From positions 37,470,889 to 37,534,888 of the forward strand of contig NC_090189.1 in assembly GCF_024679245.1 (NCBI RefSeq): 64,000 bases of DNA. Reading direction: 5' to 3'. Origin of the DNA: Pseudorasbora parva (lineage: Eukaryota; Chordata; Actinopteri; Cypriniformes; Gobionidae). Position 1 is the stretch's first letter. Each line of letters begins with the position of its first letter. The notes below the pieces were generated by a model that was given only the letters and a program-made list of their open reading frames with translations, did no database searches and was not told the DNA's origin. The position numbers and the translations under genes were made by a program. Positions 1-10,236 of the stretch are shown in pieces.

Positions 1-183
1 AGAATCTGTGGGATATTGTGAAGAGAAAGTTGAGAGACGCAAGACCCAACACTCTGGATGAGCTTAAGGCCGCTATCGAAGCATCCTGGGCCTCCATAAC
101 ACCTCAGCAGTGCCACAGGCTGATCGCCTCCATGCCACGCCGCATTGAAGCAGGGGGGGAGACGCTTCTCTCATTTTGCTAGA
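1..183 (+). pseudogene. Tc1/mariner transposase, C-terminal fragment
   Basis: The first 150 bases translate without a stop into the C-terminal end of a Tc1-family transposase: a NLWDIVKRKLRDARP segment, then a helix like those seen at this position in fish Tc1 proteins, then ITPQQCHRLIASMPRRIEA. After RRIEA the frame departs from the family and meets TAG at 181-183, so the end is altered. The catalytic domain lies off the left edge. It is a dead fragment sitting in the downstream part of the yipf5 locus. The ENLW-type motif normally carries the last catalytic Glu; only NLW is in the window. Confidence 0.8.
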
Positions 184-1205
184 AAGTAGTGCTCCCGACT
201 TGTCACTGGTTTCCATGACGGGTCACATATACCTGTGGATCTCATTCTATTTAATTGTTTAATTTGATAATTGTGGATCTATAACTTATTTGTTTGGAAG
301 CATGAAAAATCTAACACCGTATGTCCCCCCATCTCCCCTCCACTGCTTATTTTCTAATGATAATGAGTAATGCTAATAGTGGAAATAGTGATGCTTGCCT
401 CAGCGAGCACCACTAATAAGGCAGAACATTAGAATAATCAGACAGGACTGCCATTGCACAGCATGATAAATGGACTCCCGATACTGGATGACAACAGCAA
501 CCAGCGGTAATCCATGAAGTGGCTTTCTCCAATTCTCTCTGCCCACTGCCGGTTCATTTCAAGCACAGCTCTGAAGAACTGGGGCAAGTAGCGTTCATAA
601 GGACTCCTTGACTTCAGTGTGCAGAGACACAGATGTGGTTGTACTAAACACAGCCCCAGGTGACACTTGTTTGTTTTTCAAGCAATGCTTTATTCTAAGA
701 GTTCTGGCTGTGGGACGCAGAGACAATGCATTATTGATTTCGCTGTAAACAAGAATAAATTCACCCCTGGGAATCACAGCAGTGTGACTAAGAAAAGGGA
801 ATCGCTGATTCTGAAAATGATTCCAGATGCATACAAATGTACTACAGAAAAATATGAGTCACAGTTTTAAAAATAAATCCTCATTTATCAGCGACGCAAA
901 CTGAAGAGGTACATAACATTAATATGATATTAATCTTCGTACTAAAACCCAATACAGAATTTTTAACAACATTTTTTAGATATAGGCCCGTTTTCACAGG
1001 CAGGGCTTACACTAAGATAGGATTAGGTCTTAGCTAAATTACAACATTTAAGTAGCTTTAATAAACGCCTTAGAAAAACGTGTGCATCTTGAGAAAAAAA
1101 TAATGGCACTGACTTATTTTAAGATCAGTTAAAACACTCGCTTAAGCCTTGGGGATAGCCCGGGGATAACCATTTAAACTAAATTGTTACACCTTTTTTG
1201 CGTTC
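184..1205. other. Stretch without recognised genes
   Basis: No coding signal is visible. Around 985-1190 there is a dispersed-repeat-like segment starting GGCCCGTTTTCACAGGCAGG, a type of end common on cyprinid non-autonomous DNA elements. I could not define both of its ends. The rest is A+T-rich sequence, probably downstream intron of yipf5. Confidence 0.4.
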
Positions 1206-1208
1206 TGG

Positions 1209-1357
1209 ACTAGCCTAGTAATCTAGACGGACCCTAGCGGCAGCAAATCTATTTTTACGAGTGTCGTCTAGCAACTCTCAATACACTTTTGAGCTGGAAA
1301 AACCAAACTCTGGTCAGGCCAATCACTTCGTGTATACAGTCGGTGGGCGGGTATTAA
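1209..1357 (+). repeat. Partial copy of the 9-bp-TSD DNA element family (5' half)
   Basis: This matches the first ~150 bp of the full element at 34947-35456, including CCCTAGCGGCAGCAAATCTA and the GTGTCGTCTAGCAACTCTCA block. It stops at the GTCGGTGGGCGG motif, where similarity ends. The other half of the consensus is not adjacent, so this is a truncated, non-coding copy. Confidence 0.75.
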
Positions 1358-2257
1358 TGGTTAAAAATATGTAAAAATGCACTGTCTGGCGAGTATTCAG
1401 GTAAACACAGTCGGGTATGTCTTTAGTGAATGTATACAGTTGAGGTAATTAGATCCACGCAGGTCTTAATCCAGACCTAATATTTTGTGTGATTAATGTT
1501 AATCAAACAACAATGAAAAATAGAAAAACACCACATGCTTGGCTAAATAACTAAAATATATTTATTAAGAATTAGTGTATAGTAAAATTATAGAGTGAAG
1601 ACTAAGCAGTTTTATATTTGATTATTTAATTTCTTTCTTGACTCGCTAATGTTAAACAGACCTAATGTAGCTGAAAAAATAAACCATTGTTTTTGTCATA
1701 ATGTTTGTAATTTGCATTTTTTGCTTATTTTTAAAAAGACAAAAGACAATTAAAAATCTATATTATAATAATAAAATTACATTTAAAAAATATTAAATTA
1801 CTTGTATCATTAAATAAGGTTTTGGTCACCCCAACCTGTTGAGAAGTGAAAGGTTAGTGAATGATAACATGATTGGTAATGTGATCTCTGTAAGGATGTT
1901 CACACTGCCATGCAGTTTTTATAGCAATAAGAGGAGGGAATGGACAAAAACCAGTGAATTTTTAGTAAAATAAATAAATAAAACAATGAATAATAAGTTC
2001 TGTTGTCATATTCAACTAGTTTGACTGTTTTTGTGTGTGTTTTTTTTAGTATCGGTATCGAGGGATTTTAGTCTTGTATCGTATCAAAGTCATAATTTTG
2101 TGACAACACTAGTCCGGTTATAGGTTTAGAAACCCGACACTAGTGTTTACTAGTCTTTATTTGAAAATATATGATTCCCAGTGCGCACAAACTTACCAGA
2201 TTACTGAGAGCCCTGTTGGTTACAGTCTTAACTTCCTTTTTATTCATACATTTTTAA
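1358..2257. other. A+T-rich stretch without recognised genes
   Basis: No exon or reading frame is supported. At about 2050-2100 there is a short hAT-terminal-like motif (ATCGGTATCGAGGG). The stretch is probably yipf5 intron with old repeat debris. Confidence 0.35.
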
Positions 2258-3003
2258 AGGGGTGATGAATTGAGAAATCAACTACTTCCCTTGCGCTTTT
2301 GATATATAAAAGGTCATGGTAATATAAGAATATCCTCAAAGTTTCAGAGCTGAAAACTTGAAGTTCCAGCTCACGTGGGGAACACATTTTCACTTAATTT
2401 CACTGCGGACCGTTTGTAAACAAATCTCCAGTCGATGCTGGATTTAGATCCGACAGGAATGGTGCAACACACTTATGTGAGTAAAACGTGTTTTATATGT
2501 AATAGAACTGCATTGTTATAGATCGTTTTGCTTATGTGTACGTGTCTAACAGAAGATGCCTTTAGCACGCTGGACTCAGACACATATGGGCCAGGGCTCG
2601 CAAAGCACAGCAGGCCGATCAATCTCATATTCCTTTCTTGTTCTGCTGTTCTCTCTCTCGAGTTGACATCTGAAGAGCGGCGGACGCGTGTATGTGTGCG
2701 TGCATAAATATCCTCAAAAATGTCTTCCTCCGCATGTTTATTGCTGTTGACCAGCTAGCACGAGCCCTCCATGAGTCAGTGGGCGGGGCTACTGGATTAG
2801 ACGCGCTGTAGAGGCGTTGTTTAGACACGCTATGACGTCAGTATGAAGCACAAAACCGTTTGCTGAGCCTGGTGTCTGTAAAAGCTTTTTTTGACTAACA
2901 AGGAAGTTTTCAGCTCTGAAACTTAGAGGATATTCTTATATTACCATGACCTTTTATATATCAAAAGCTCAAGGGAAAGCTGATTTCTCAATTCATCGCC
3001 CCT
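2258..3003. mobile_element. Non-autonomous DNA transposon with ~105-bp TIRs, TTAA target site
   Basis: The left arm begins AGGGGTGATGAATTGAGAAA. The right arm is its near-perfect reverse complement over roughly 105 bp, through the ATATAAAAGGTCATGGTAAT segment to a GAAAACTT motif. TTAA lies immediately outside both ends (2254-2257 and 3004-3007). The interior has no transposase. A TTAA duplication with AGGG/CCCT ends is seen in the piggyBac and Kolobok superfamilies; I cannot choose between them from a non-coding copy. Confidence 0.85.
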
Positions 3004-3007
3004 TTAA

Positions 3008-3544
3008 AGGGGTGATTCAGTGTTTTTTTTTTTTCCTAGGCTTGGTTGTGTTTATGGGGCACAGTATAACATGTCTTAGTACTTCCTTAAAAAAAAAACA
3101 AAGTATTTTTCTTCTATTTGACCTTTATTCCACACCGCTGTCTCCACTGCCCTTTGAGCGGCTCGTTTGCTTCCTGCTTCTATGAAGCCCATCCCTCCGA
3201 AAACCGCAATGGTCTTAGATTGGATAGATGGCCAAATGTAGTTCCCTGTATTTTTATTGGCTGAAGTGCCAAGCACAGGTTGTCCGGAAATGCCACGGCC
3301 CTTACCATTACAGGCAGAAGTCACATCTGCGGAGACTAGCAAGGGTTTATGACGTCACCAACCCAGGAAGAAGCTCGTTGTAGTCCAAACCGGCCGTTTT
3401 TATAGGCAATAAACTGCCAACTGACAATATCTCCGTTTGCATTGAACTTTCAGCACTGTAACTTTGCAGATACTGTTTATGCTCAAGCAGCAATATTACA
3501 CACTAACTAAAGTTCAAAAAGTGAAATCGCATGCAAACACCCCT
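3008..3544. mobile_element. Second TTAA-type non-autonomous transposon, abutting the first
   Basis: It begins AGGGGTGATTCAGTG directly after the TTAA at 3004-3007 that also ends the previous element. It finishes CAAACACCCCT before another TTAA at 3545-3548. The two elements therefore share one TTAA. The interior is non-coding, with short runs of T and A. It lies just downstream of yipf5 exon 3, in the following intron. Confidence 0.75.
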
Positions 3545-3801
3545 TTAACCATTTCTTTATTTGTGAAAAATACCTTAGGATTGCAGAATAAAAAATGCTT
3601 TTTAATTAATTTTCTAATTATTTATATACAATTTATTAAATATATGGTCAAATAAATATATTGGCCACACTGCTCTGTAAAAAAAATCGGCAGTAGCCAT
3701 AAAAAATAAATAAATATTGGTCTAGAATGACTAAAGGATGAGAATATGACCATCAAACTTTCCTTTTCAGGTGAACTACAGCAAGGTAAAGTCTCGCTCA
3801 C

Positions 3802-3977
3802 CCTCCAGCAATGGCGGCTCATCCTCAAAGCTGCTGCTGTACATGGACTGTGGGGAGGCTGGTGTAAACGCTGGCGTGGGCTGGAAGATCTGCCCCGTGT
3901 ATGGCTGCTGGGGCTGCATCATTCCCGGAGTTGCCGTGTAGCCCATCGGCTGGGAGTAATCATACTGTCCATATGGT
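3802..3977 (-). CDS. yipf5: YIPF5 (Yip1 domain family member 5), coding exon 3
   Basis: Read on the minus strand this 176-bp exon starts after an acceptor (CATTAG) at 3978-3979 and ends before a donor (GTGAGC, 3801-3796). It encodes 58 residues beginning [13 protein letters not shown], with [12 protein letters not shown] and ending FEDEPPLLE. This is the proline/glutamine/tyrosine-rich cytosolic N-terminal region of YIPF5, ahead of the five membrane segments. The family protein is an ER/early-Golgi membrane protein that binds YIF1 and takes part in COPII-linked ER-Golgi transport. The exon joins the upstream exon exactly: the AA left over from 7696 plus the first A here makes Lys. The membrane-spanning exons are not in the window and must lie past the left edge. 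Confidence 0.93.
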
Positions 3978-4029
3978 CTAATGGACGCAAAAAGATAAAG
4001 TTATTAAACATCGCATACATTTAAAATCT

Positions 4030-5158
4030 TGCTTATTACTTAAAAAGCACTAAATGGTTTAGCTCCCCAGTACTTAAGCGAGCTCTTAACACATTATACT
4101 CCATCACGTCTATAGCGGTCTCAAAACTCTGGCCAGTTGATAATACCTAGAATATCTAAATCAACTGCAGGCGGTCGATCCTTTTCCTATTTAGCTCCTA
4201 AACTCTGGAATAGTCTTCCTAGCATTGTTTGGGAAGCAGACACACTCTGTCAGTTTAAATCAAGACTAAAACACATCTCTTTACTATGGCATACACATAG
4301 AACTTTCATTATTCAAATCAATTGACTGATTGTTAGGCTGCATTAACTAGGTCAGCCGGAACCGGGAACACTTCCCATAACACCTGATGTACTCGTTACA
4401 TCATAAAAAGAGTGGCATCTACGCTAATGTTGTCTCTCTGTTTATCCCGAGGTTTACTGTAGTCCGCCGGATCCAGGCCGTGTCCGGATCGGATGGTGGA
4501 CCTAGACATGACCAGCTCATCCTGGAGTGTCTGCTGAGCCCGTGTCAATTGGTGTCTCCTCTGAATTTGCCTCATCGGCACATCATCCTCAGTAAACCCG
4601 TCTCCAGCGCGAACACTACAATCTTTCATGTATTCATAGTCTAGTGTAATTGACACACCATCCTAAATAAACCAGTCTCTTGCTTGATACCCAGAAATGA
4701 TGAATATTCGGATCTAATATGACTTCTTTCCTATAAGGTTGCCAGAATAATAATCATACACTGTTTGATAATAGGACAGAGGAGAACTGGCCCCCTGTCT
4801 GGTTTCTCCCAAGGTTTATTTTTCTCCATCATGCCCTGATGTAGTTTTGGTTCCTTGCCACTGTCGCCTTTGGCTTGGCTTGCTCAGTTGGGGACACTAA
4901 AATTATGATCCAAGTTATTCAACTAAATATACATTTAATTATATACATTCTTATTTAATTATATACATTTTAATACTGATCTGTCAACATTGTCACTATA
5001 TGATGTATTTAAATAAACTGATTACATCACTGTTTTCTCCAAAACGACTGTACACACCAAATTTTGTTGCAATATTGTCCTGTTTAACACAGTGAAGCTG
5101 CTTTGAAACAATCGTGATTGTAAAAGCGCTATATAAATAAAGTTGATTGATTGATTAA
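4030..5158 (+). mobile_element. 5'-truncated L2-type LINE, antisense in a yipf5 intron
   Basis: At 4030-4310 broken frames encode the end of a reverse transcriptase protein of the L2/CR1 type: KALNGLAPQYLSELL-like text, then SYLAPKLWNSLPS and TLCQFKSRLKHISL, which is the standard C-terminus. Downstream is about 800 bp of 3' untranslated sequence that ends TAAATAAAGTTGATTGATTG, the short tandem tail typical of this LINE class in fish. The upstream RT and endonuclease are missing. It sits in the intron between yipf5 exons 2 and 3, in the opposite orientation. Confidence 0.75.
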
Positions 5159-5259
5159 GTCATAATTAGGTGACATTCTCTCACTCAATTTAAGGCTTGT
5201 TTTTTTACTACAATTATGAAATAAAAACAGCTTGTATTTCTTGAAAAATACAAATTTGC

Positions 5260-5585
5260 ATAGTCGGTGGGCGGGGCTTAACATAGTGACGGCAAAGTTG
5301 TGTTTGCGTGCTTCTAGTAAACACAGAAGCTGGCGAACGGCGGTCTTTCGAATCAGCTTTGACCGCGACTCTGGAAGATGTGTTCTGAGTTTTGACGACC
5401 GGATACGGCGAAAGTTTAATCTGTCAGCTAGCTCCGCTTCACGTTGCTGTCTTTGGTTGTAGCGCTATCCAATTGCGTGCAGAGAGAGTTTAAAGACAAC
5501 CGTTTATCCCGCCCCTCGGATTGAGCTCTGTCAATGGTGAGTTTGCAGACCAAACATCTTGATGTGGGTCTGGCTTGTCAGGCTA
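5260..5585 (+). repeat. Partial copy of the 9-bp-TSD DNA element family (3' half)
   Basis: It matches the 3' part of the 34947-35456 element, from GTCGGTGGGCGGGGCTTAAC through TTTATCCCGCCCCTCGGATT to the terminal GGCTTGTCAGGCTA. The 5' half is absent. No matching 9-bp flank was found, so it is a truncated copy. Confidence 0.8.
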
Positions 5586-6282
5586 CATAACTCCAGCAAA
5601 TCTCAACTGCTTGATTGATTATACTGTTGTATTATACCGCACAACTATACTATCAACCTACTGTATATAGGTTGCTGGGGGTGCTTACTGCTCACCCTGT
5701 GGCCTGTATGGGTCCTTACACCCGAGTATAGTGATGGGGACGATACGTATAGTGATACGGATGATACGTTAAACCGAAGTCCTGAGATGGATATATAGTA
5801 GGGCTACCCCCTTATAGTCAACCAAATTTTAATTAGTCAGTTAGTCACAGAAAAAAAAAACTCCACAGAAATTGGTGAAGTCAAGCAGGAAATCCGAACG
5901 GTTGTCTAACATTCATGGACCTCAGACATGGCTTATCATTTGAAGTATGTTAGTAGTAGCCTTTTTTAGATGGCTGCTGCCTCAAACACTAACCTAGATA
6001 AATGTGCGCTATTATTAGGCTCATATCCAAGCTTAGCTTAACATCCATTTCTCTCTAAAGTTGCATCCACTTACTGTAGAGATGACGGGTCAGCGTCATC
6101 AACTTCATCTTTGGAGCCGACACTAATTCAGGAAACACTAGTTTATTAATAAACTGTTAAAATGTTTTTGAGACACATTCAAAATCTTTGTTTTTTTTTT
6201 ATTTATACGCTCGTTATTATGTTTTTACGTTATTATGCCCTGAGAGCATTTTACATTTTACAATGCAACTCCCCAAATATAT
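5586..6282. other. Stretch without recognised genes
   Basis: A+T-rich intronic sequence of yipf5. Small repeat-like pieces occur near 5700-5860 (for example GATGATACGTTAAACCGAAG and TAGTCAACCAAATTTTAATT). No complete element can be outlined. Confidence 0.3.
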
Positions 6283-6286
6283 ATTT

Positions 6287-6586
6287 AAAGGAGTAGTTCA
6301 CTTCAAATAAAAAATGTCCTGATATTTTACTCACCCCCATCTCATCCAAAGAGTTTGTGTCTTCCTTAAAAAGAAAGATTGAGGAAAACATTCGAGGATT
6401 TTTCTCCACATAAGGGACTTCCTTGATTGCTATTGATTTGGACATTCAACTCATCAATTGCCATTGAAATGCATTATGAGAAATCATGAGAAAAATCATG
6501 GAATGTTTTCCTCAAAAAACAACAACTTTCTATTCGACTGAAAAAGAAAGACAAACACAAACACCTTGGATGAGATGGGCTTGAGT
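6287..6586. repeat. Partial palindromic TTAA-type MITE
   Basis: It begins TTTAAAGGAGTAGTTCACTT, the usual end of the abundant cyprinid TTAA palindromic family. TACTCACCCCCATCTCATCC on the left is mirrored by GGATGAGATGGGCTTGAGTA on the right. The right arm stops where the next element begins, so the terminal part was lost or displaced. Non-coding. Confidence 0.6.
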
Positions 6587-6591
6587 AAGGC

Positions 6592-7292
6592 TGCATTTAC
6601 ACTGCAGGTCTTGATGCACAATTCCGATTTGTGGTGACTATATCCAATTTTTTTGACGACACACTTACATCGTCTTTAAAAAGTGACCCGTATCCGATAT
6701 TTGCATTTACACTGTACACTGGCGAAACAGCCTAAGATGTTCTTAACCGGAAAAGGAAGTAAAACGGCACTGTTACAAAACATTGTAATAGATTATACAA
6801 TGTTTTGCTTCCTGCACTTTTTTTCACACATAAAAGGTCAGCAAAACATTTCTCTCGTAAGGTGGAGAAAAAGAGGAGAGCCCTTGACAGGGTTGCCAGG
6901 TTTTCACAACAAAACCAGCCCAATTACAACTCAAAACTGTGTTAAAGTAGCCCAATTCCACAGAAAAACAGCGAACTTGGCAACACTGGCCCTTGATCAC
7001 AGTTCGTGTCCACCTGAGTTGACGTCATTCGCCCCCGTCTCTTTTTCAATGACGCACGACTCGCATTTACTGGGGAATATCTGATTTGACCACTTACATG
7101 GCAGACGCAAATGCATGTATCCAATTCATATTATTAGATTTATTACCATATATGAGTGAGGCCTGAATCCGATTTGAGGATATCGGAATCCATGCGTTTT
7201 TTTACTGCTTACACGTTCATGTTATATCCGATCTGTGCCACATGAAAAAAAAATCGGAATTGGGTCACTTGAACCATGCAGTGTAAATTCCA
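6592..7292. mobile_element. Non-autonomous DNA element with imperfect inverted ends
   Basis: The left end has GCATTTACACTGCAGGTC and ACAATTCCGAT. The right end has the reverse-complement pieces ATCGGAATTGGGTCA and GCAGTGTAAATTCC. TIRs are imperfect over about 40 bp. There is no coding sequence inside, and a small hAT MITE is nested at 6888-6988. No clear target duplication was found. Confidence 0.6.
6888..6988. mobile_element. 101-bp hAT-type MITE with 8-bp TSD
   Basis: The ends are CAGGGTTGCCAGG and CTTGGCAACACTG, inverted copies of each other with one or two mismatches. GCCCTTGA occurs directly on both sides (6880-6887 and 6989-6996), an 8-bp duplication as made by hAT transposases. A related element is at about 40633-41250. 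Confidence 0.85.
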
Positions 7293-7695
7293 TGGAGGCG
7301 CCACCTTGCAACTTACAGGACTTAAAGAAGCTGCTACTAAAATCTTGGTACCAGATACCACAGCACACCTTCAGGGGTCTAGTGGATTCCATGACTCAAC
7401 AGGTCAGTGTTGTTTTGGCAGGAGGGAAGACCAACACAAGTCATAATGTTATGCCTGATCAGCGTATATACTATAGAGCAAATCTCAACAGCTGTGTTGT
7501 CTATATCATCAACCAGCTTGAATCTGCTAAATGTGAAGGCATGAAGATAGTAAACTATTATAAAGCTCATGATTTTCTGTAAAGCAGTTTTGAAACAAGG
7601 TATATTGTGGAAAAGAGCTATTCAAATAAAATTGACTTAAACATGGCTATATTATAATAATAACCACATCAAGACTGTGCAAGGCTCAGGCATAC

Positions 7696-7805
7696 TTGCT
7701 GTACGGGTCATCTGTGTTGCTGTAGCCATATCCTGCTTGGTTCTGATCATCTACACTGTAACTAGACTGGTAAAAGTCTGTGTTGAAGTTGTCAAACCCT
7801 GACAT
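7696..7805 (-). CDS. yipf5: YIPF5 start codon exon (coding exon 2)
   Basis: The minus strand shows an acceptor (TTCCAG, AG at 7817-7816), ten bases of 5' UTR, ATG at 7805, 36 complete codons and a donor (GTATGC) starting at 7695. The peptide [20 protein letters not shown], then a Tyr/Gly/Asp-rich stretch to DPYSK, is the conserved N-terminus of YIPF5. The exon ends in phase 2 and joins exon 3 at 3977 without a frame break. Together the two exons give the first 95 residues, all cytosolic. Reading on past the donor gives a stop at once, which supports the splice. Introns on both sides are full of transposon copies, none of which touches the exon. Confidence 0.95.
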
Positions 7806-7952
7806 TGCAAGCAGCCTGGAAGACATCAAGCATAAAAATTTGTCAGCACAGGACAATATTATTTGCACTATAAATAACAAATAACAAGGAGGTTACTTGG
7901 GTGGAGATCTGCTGAAGATCTTGATTAAGCTAAACCAACTTCATTTAATGAA

Positions 7953-8659
7953 AGGGTTAGTTCACCCCAAAATGAAAATTATCCCATAATTTACTAACTG
8001 TCAAGCCTTCCTAGGTGTATCAGTTTTTTTCCAGCCAAACTGTTATATAAAAAAAATATCCTGTCTCTTCTAAGCTTTAATGGGAGTGAATGGTACCTTA
8101 GATTTTGAAGCCTAGCAGAAGAGTGACCTCTGACCCGATGCACAACGGTATTGATGAATGCGGAAGCGCAGCGAATAGAGAAAACATAGGTCACCATTTT
8201 TTTAAAGAGAAGTGCGTGAGGATCTTGAGTTTGTTGCCCATCTCTATTAGTTTGAATCGTGAGAGGCATCTACTCTCACCTAAACTTACACTACTCTTAC
8301 ATCCTACGTCATGTGTCGGGTCAGAGGTCACTCGTCTGCCAAAACTCGACTCGCACACGGCCATTACCAGAAGCCAGTGATTATAAAGTTATAAATATGG
8401 ATTTTTTTCTTACAAAAATACATTACTTCAGAAGGGCTTTATAACTTTTATGCTGGAACGATGCACTTTTTGGGTTTTTGAAATTGACCATTATCATAAA
8501 GTTACCATTCACTCCCATGATAAAGCTTGGAAGAGCCAGGATATTTTCAATTTTAACTCTGATTGTATTCATCTGAAAGAAGAACGTCATATACACCCAA
8601 GATGGCTTGAGGGTGAGTAAATCACAGAGTAATTTTCCCTTTTGAGGTTAACTATCCCT
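7953..8659. mobile_element. Palindromic TTAA-type MITE in yipf5 intron 1
   Basis: The left arm is AGGGTTAGTTCACCCCAAAA then TGAAAATTA. The right arm, read inverted, repeats this as TTTTCCCTTTTGAGG and AACTATCCCT. GTCAAGCCTTCCTAGGTGTA on the left mirrors TACACCCAAGATGGCTTGA on the right. TTAA follows the right end; the left flank is altered. No protein is encoded. Confidence 0.75.
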
Positions 8660-8664
8660 TTAAA

Positions 8665-9290
8665 AATCACACACACAAATTAAGTCGTAAAAAATAATAA
8701 TAATAAAGCATGCAAATTGTATTCATTGACAGGAACAGATGGATGATATTAATAAATCAAACACATGATCTGGATAAAGAATCAACATACACAAAAACGC
8801 AGTATGGTAAAGAGAAAGAATTAGATTTTAATACCATGGTATTGACAGATTACAAAGGACCAAAATGGTTAAACCATGTTTAATTTGAAATAACTGTGGT
8901 ATTACAATCACGGTACAATGATAATGGCATACTGCATGTACAAATGAGGACGGTATTATTACCATAGTATGTAAAATAACTTGCCATTACAAAGATAGAT
9001 GTCTAAAAACCACGGAGAGTATTTGTCAGATAAGATATAATATATCAGATTGCATGTTTACTAAAAGCATGTCACACTATTTATCTTCCACATATTTGTC
9101 TGAAGTCACACACTTTTAAGGTGATTTTAGCATAAATACTGTTTGTTTTGTTTGGGCTCAGTTAGCACAGCTCTACTAAAGCACTGCAACGGCACATCCG
9201 ATCCCTGTCAGCGCCATTTAAACACTGTCCCACACACATCTTCAAACATGTAATACATCTAAAACATAAAGTTATAATGAAGTAAATTCT
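8665..9290. other. Intron 1 of yipf5, no further feature
   Basis: A+T-rich sequence with weak internal repetition of ACCATGGTATT-like words around 8830-8970. No element ends or exons are recognisable. Confidence 0.4.
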
Positions 9291-9304
9291 GCAGTTTTAC
9301 TCAC

Positions 9305-9450
9305 ACCGTTAATCGCCCAAGACTCCGCCAACACCGCTAACTACGTGTCAAGAAAGAGAAGCAGAACTTCCGGGTCATGGAGACGATAACGTCATGTGCG
9401 TTTAGGCTGCGGGAAACTGAAGTGCGTCCTCTATGGGAAGAAGCGCTCAA
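9305..9450 (-). promoter_or_regulatory. yipf5: yipf5 promoter and noncoding first exon region
   Basis: On the minus strand a good splice donor (GTGAGT) starts at 9304, so a noncoding first exon ends at 9305. Upstream the sequence becomes G+C and CpG richer than its surroundings. It contains an ETS-type CCGGAAG motif (around 9366-9375, read as CTTCCGG on plus) and a CRE-like TGACGT half site near 9390. There is no TATA box. This is the usual arrangement of a housekeeping vertebrate promoter. The start site itself is not determined; 9330-9400 is my estimate. Confidence 0.6.
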
Positions 9451-9576
<126 letters not shown>

Positions 9577-9730
9577 GCTGCGTCAGAAATCGCTGACTAT
9601 CCAATACTGTATAGTGCATTTAACTGCCATACACTATATCAGGATGAGTGAATGAGTGTGAACAAGTGGGCTTAAAGACAGCTACAGGCAAGCCAATATG
9701 TGACCAGAACCAGTAGCCTAATAAAGGTCA

Positions 9731-9733
9731 GTT

Positions 9734-9766
<33 letters not shown>
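9731..9766. repeat. Poly(T) tract
   Basis: More than 30 consecutive T residues followed by TGCAATTGAG. It could be the tail of an old minus-strand retroposon, but no body can be identified. Confidence 0.85.
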
Positions 9767-9768
<2 letters not shown>

Positions 9769-10236
9769 AATTGAGATGTATAGGCTGAAAAGCCTCAAAA
9801 TCACCTGAAAGCTGTCCATTGATGAATTAATACAATTTCTATTGATGTATTGTACAGGTACTGTATGATTAGACTATCATTAAGAAGTTGGTTTATTTCA
9901 CTAATTGCATTCAAAAAGTGAAACTTATAGGCTATTCACTCATTACACATACACAGACTGATATATTTCAAATGTTTATTTATTTTAATTTTGATGATTA
10001 TAACTGACAACTAAGGAAAATCCCAAATTCATCTCAGAAAAATTTGAATTTTAGGCTACTTAAGACCAATACAAAGAAAGGATTTTTAGAAAACTTGGCC
10101 AACTGAAAAGTATGAACATGAAAAGTATTAGCATGTAGATCACTCTATAGTTAGTTGGGGTTCCTTTTGCCTGAATTACTGCAGCAATGCGGCGTGGCAT
10201 GGATTCGATCAGTCTGTGGCTCTGCTCAGGTGTTAT

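Noticed and set aside
4396..4656. 86-codon minus-strand frame as a host exon
   Set aside because: It falls in the 3' untranslated region of the truncated L2 LINE and has no splice-site support.
1209..5585. One 9-bp-TSD element split into halves by a 3.9-kb insertion or rearrangement around yipf5 exon 3
   Set aside because: The halves meet at the same GTCGGTGGGCGG motif, which is suggestive, but the outer flanks do not match as a 9-bp duplication. Two truncated copies is simpler.
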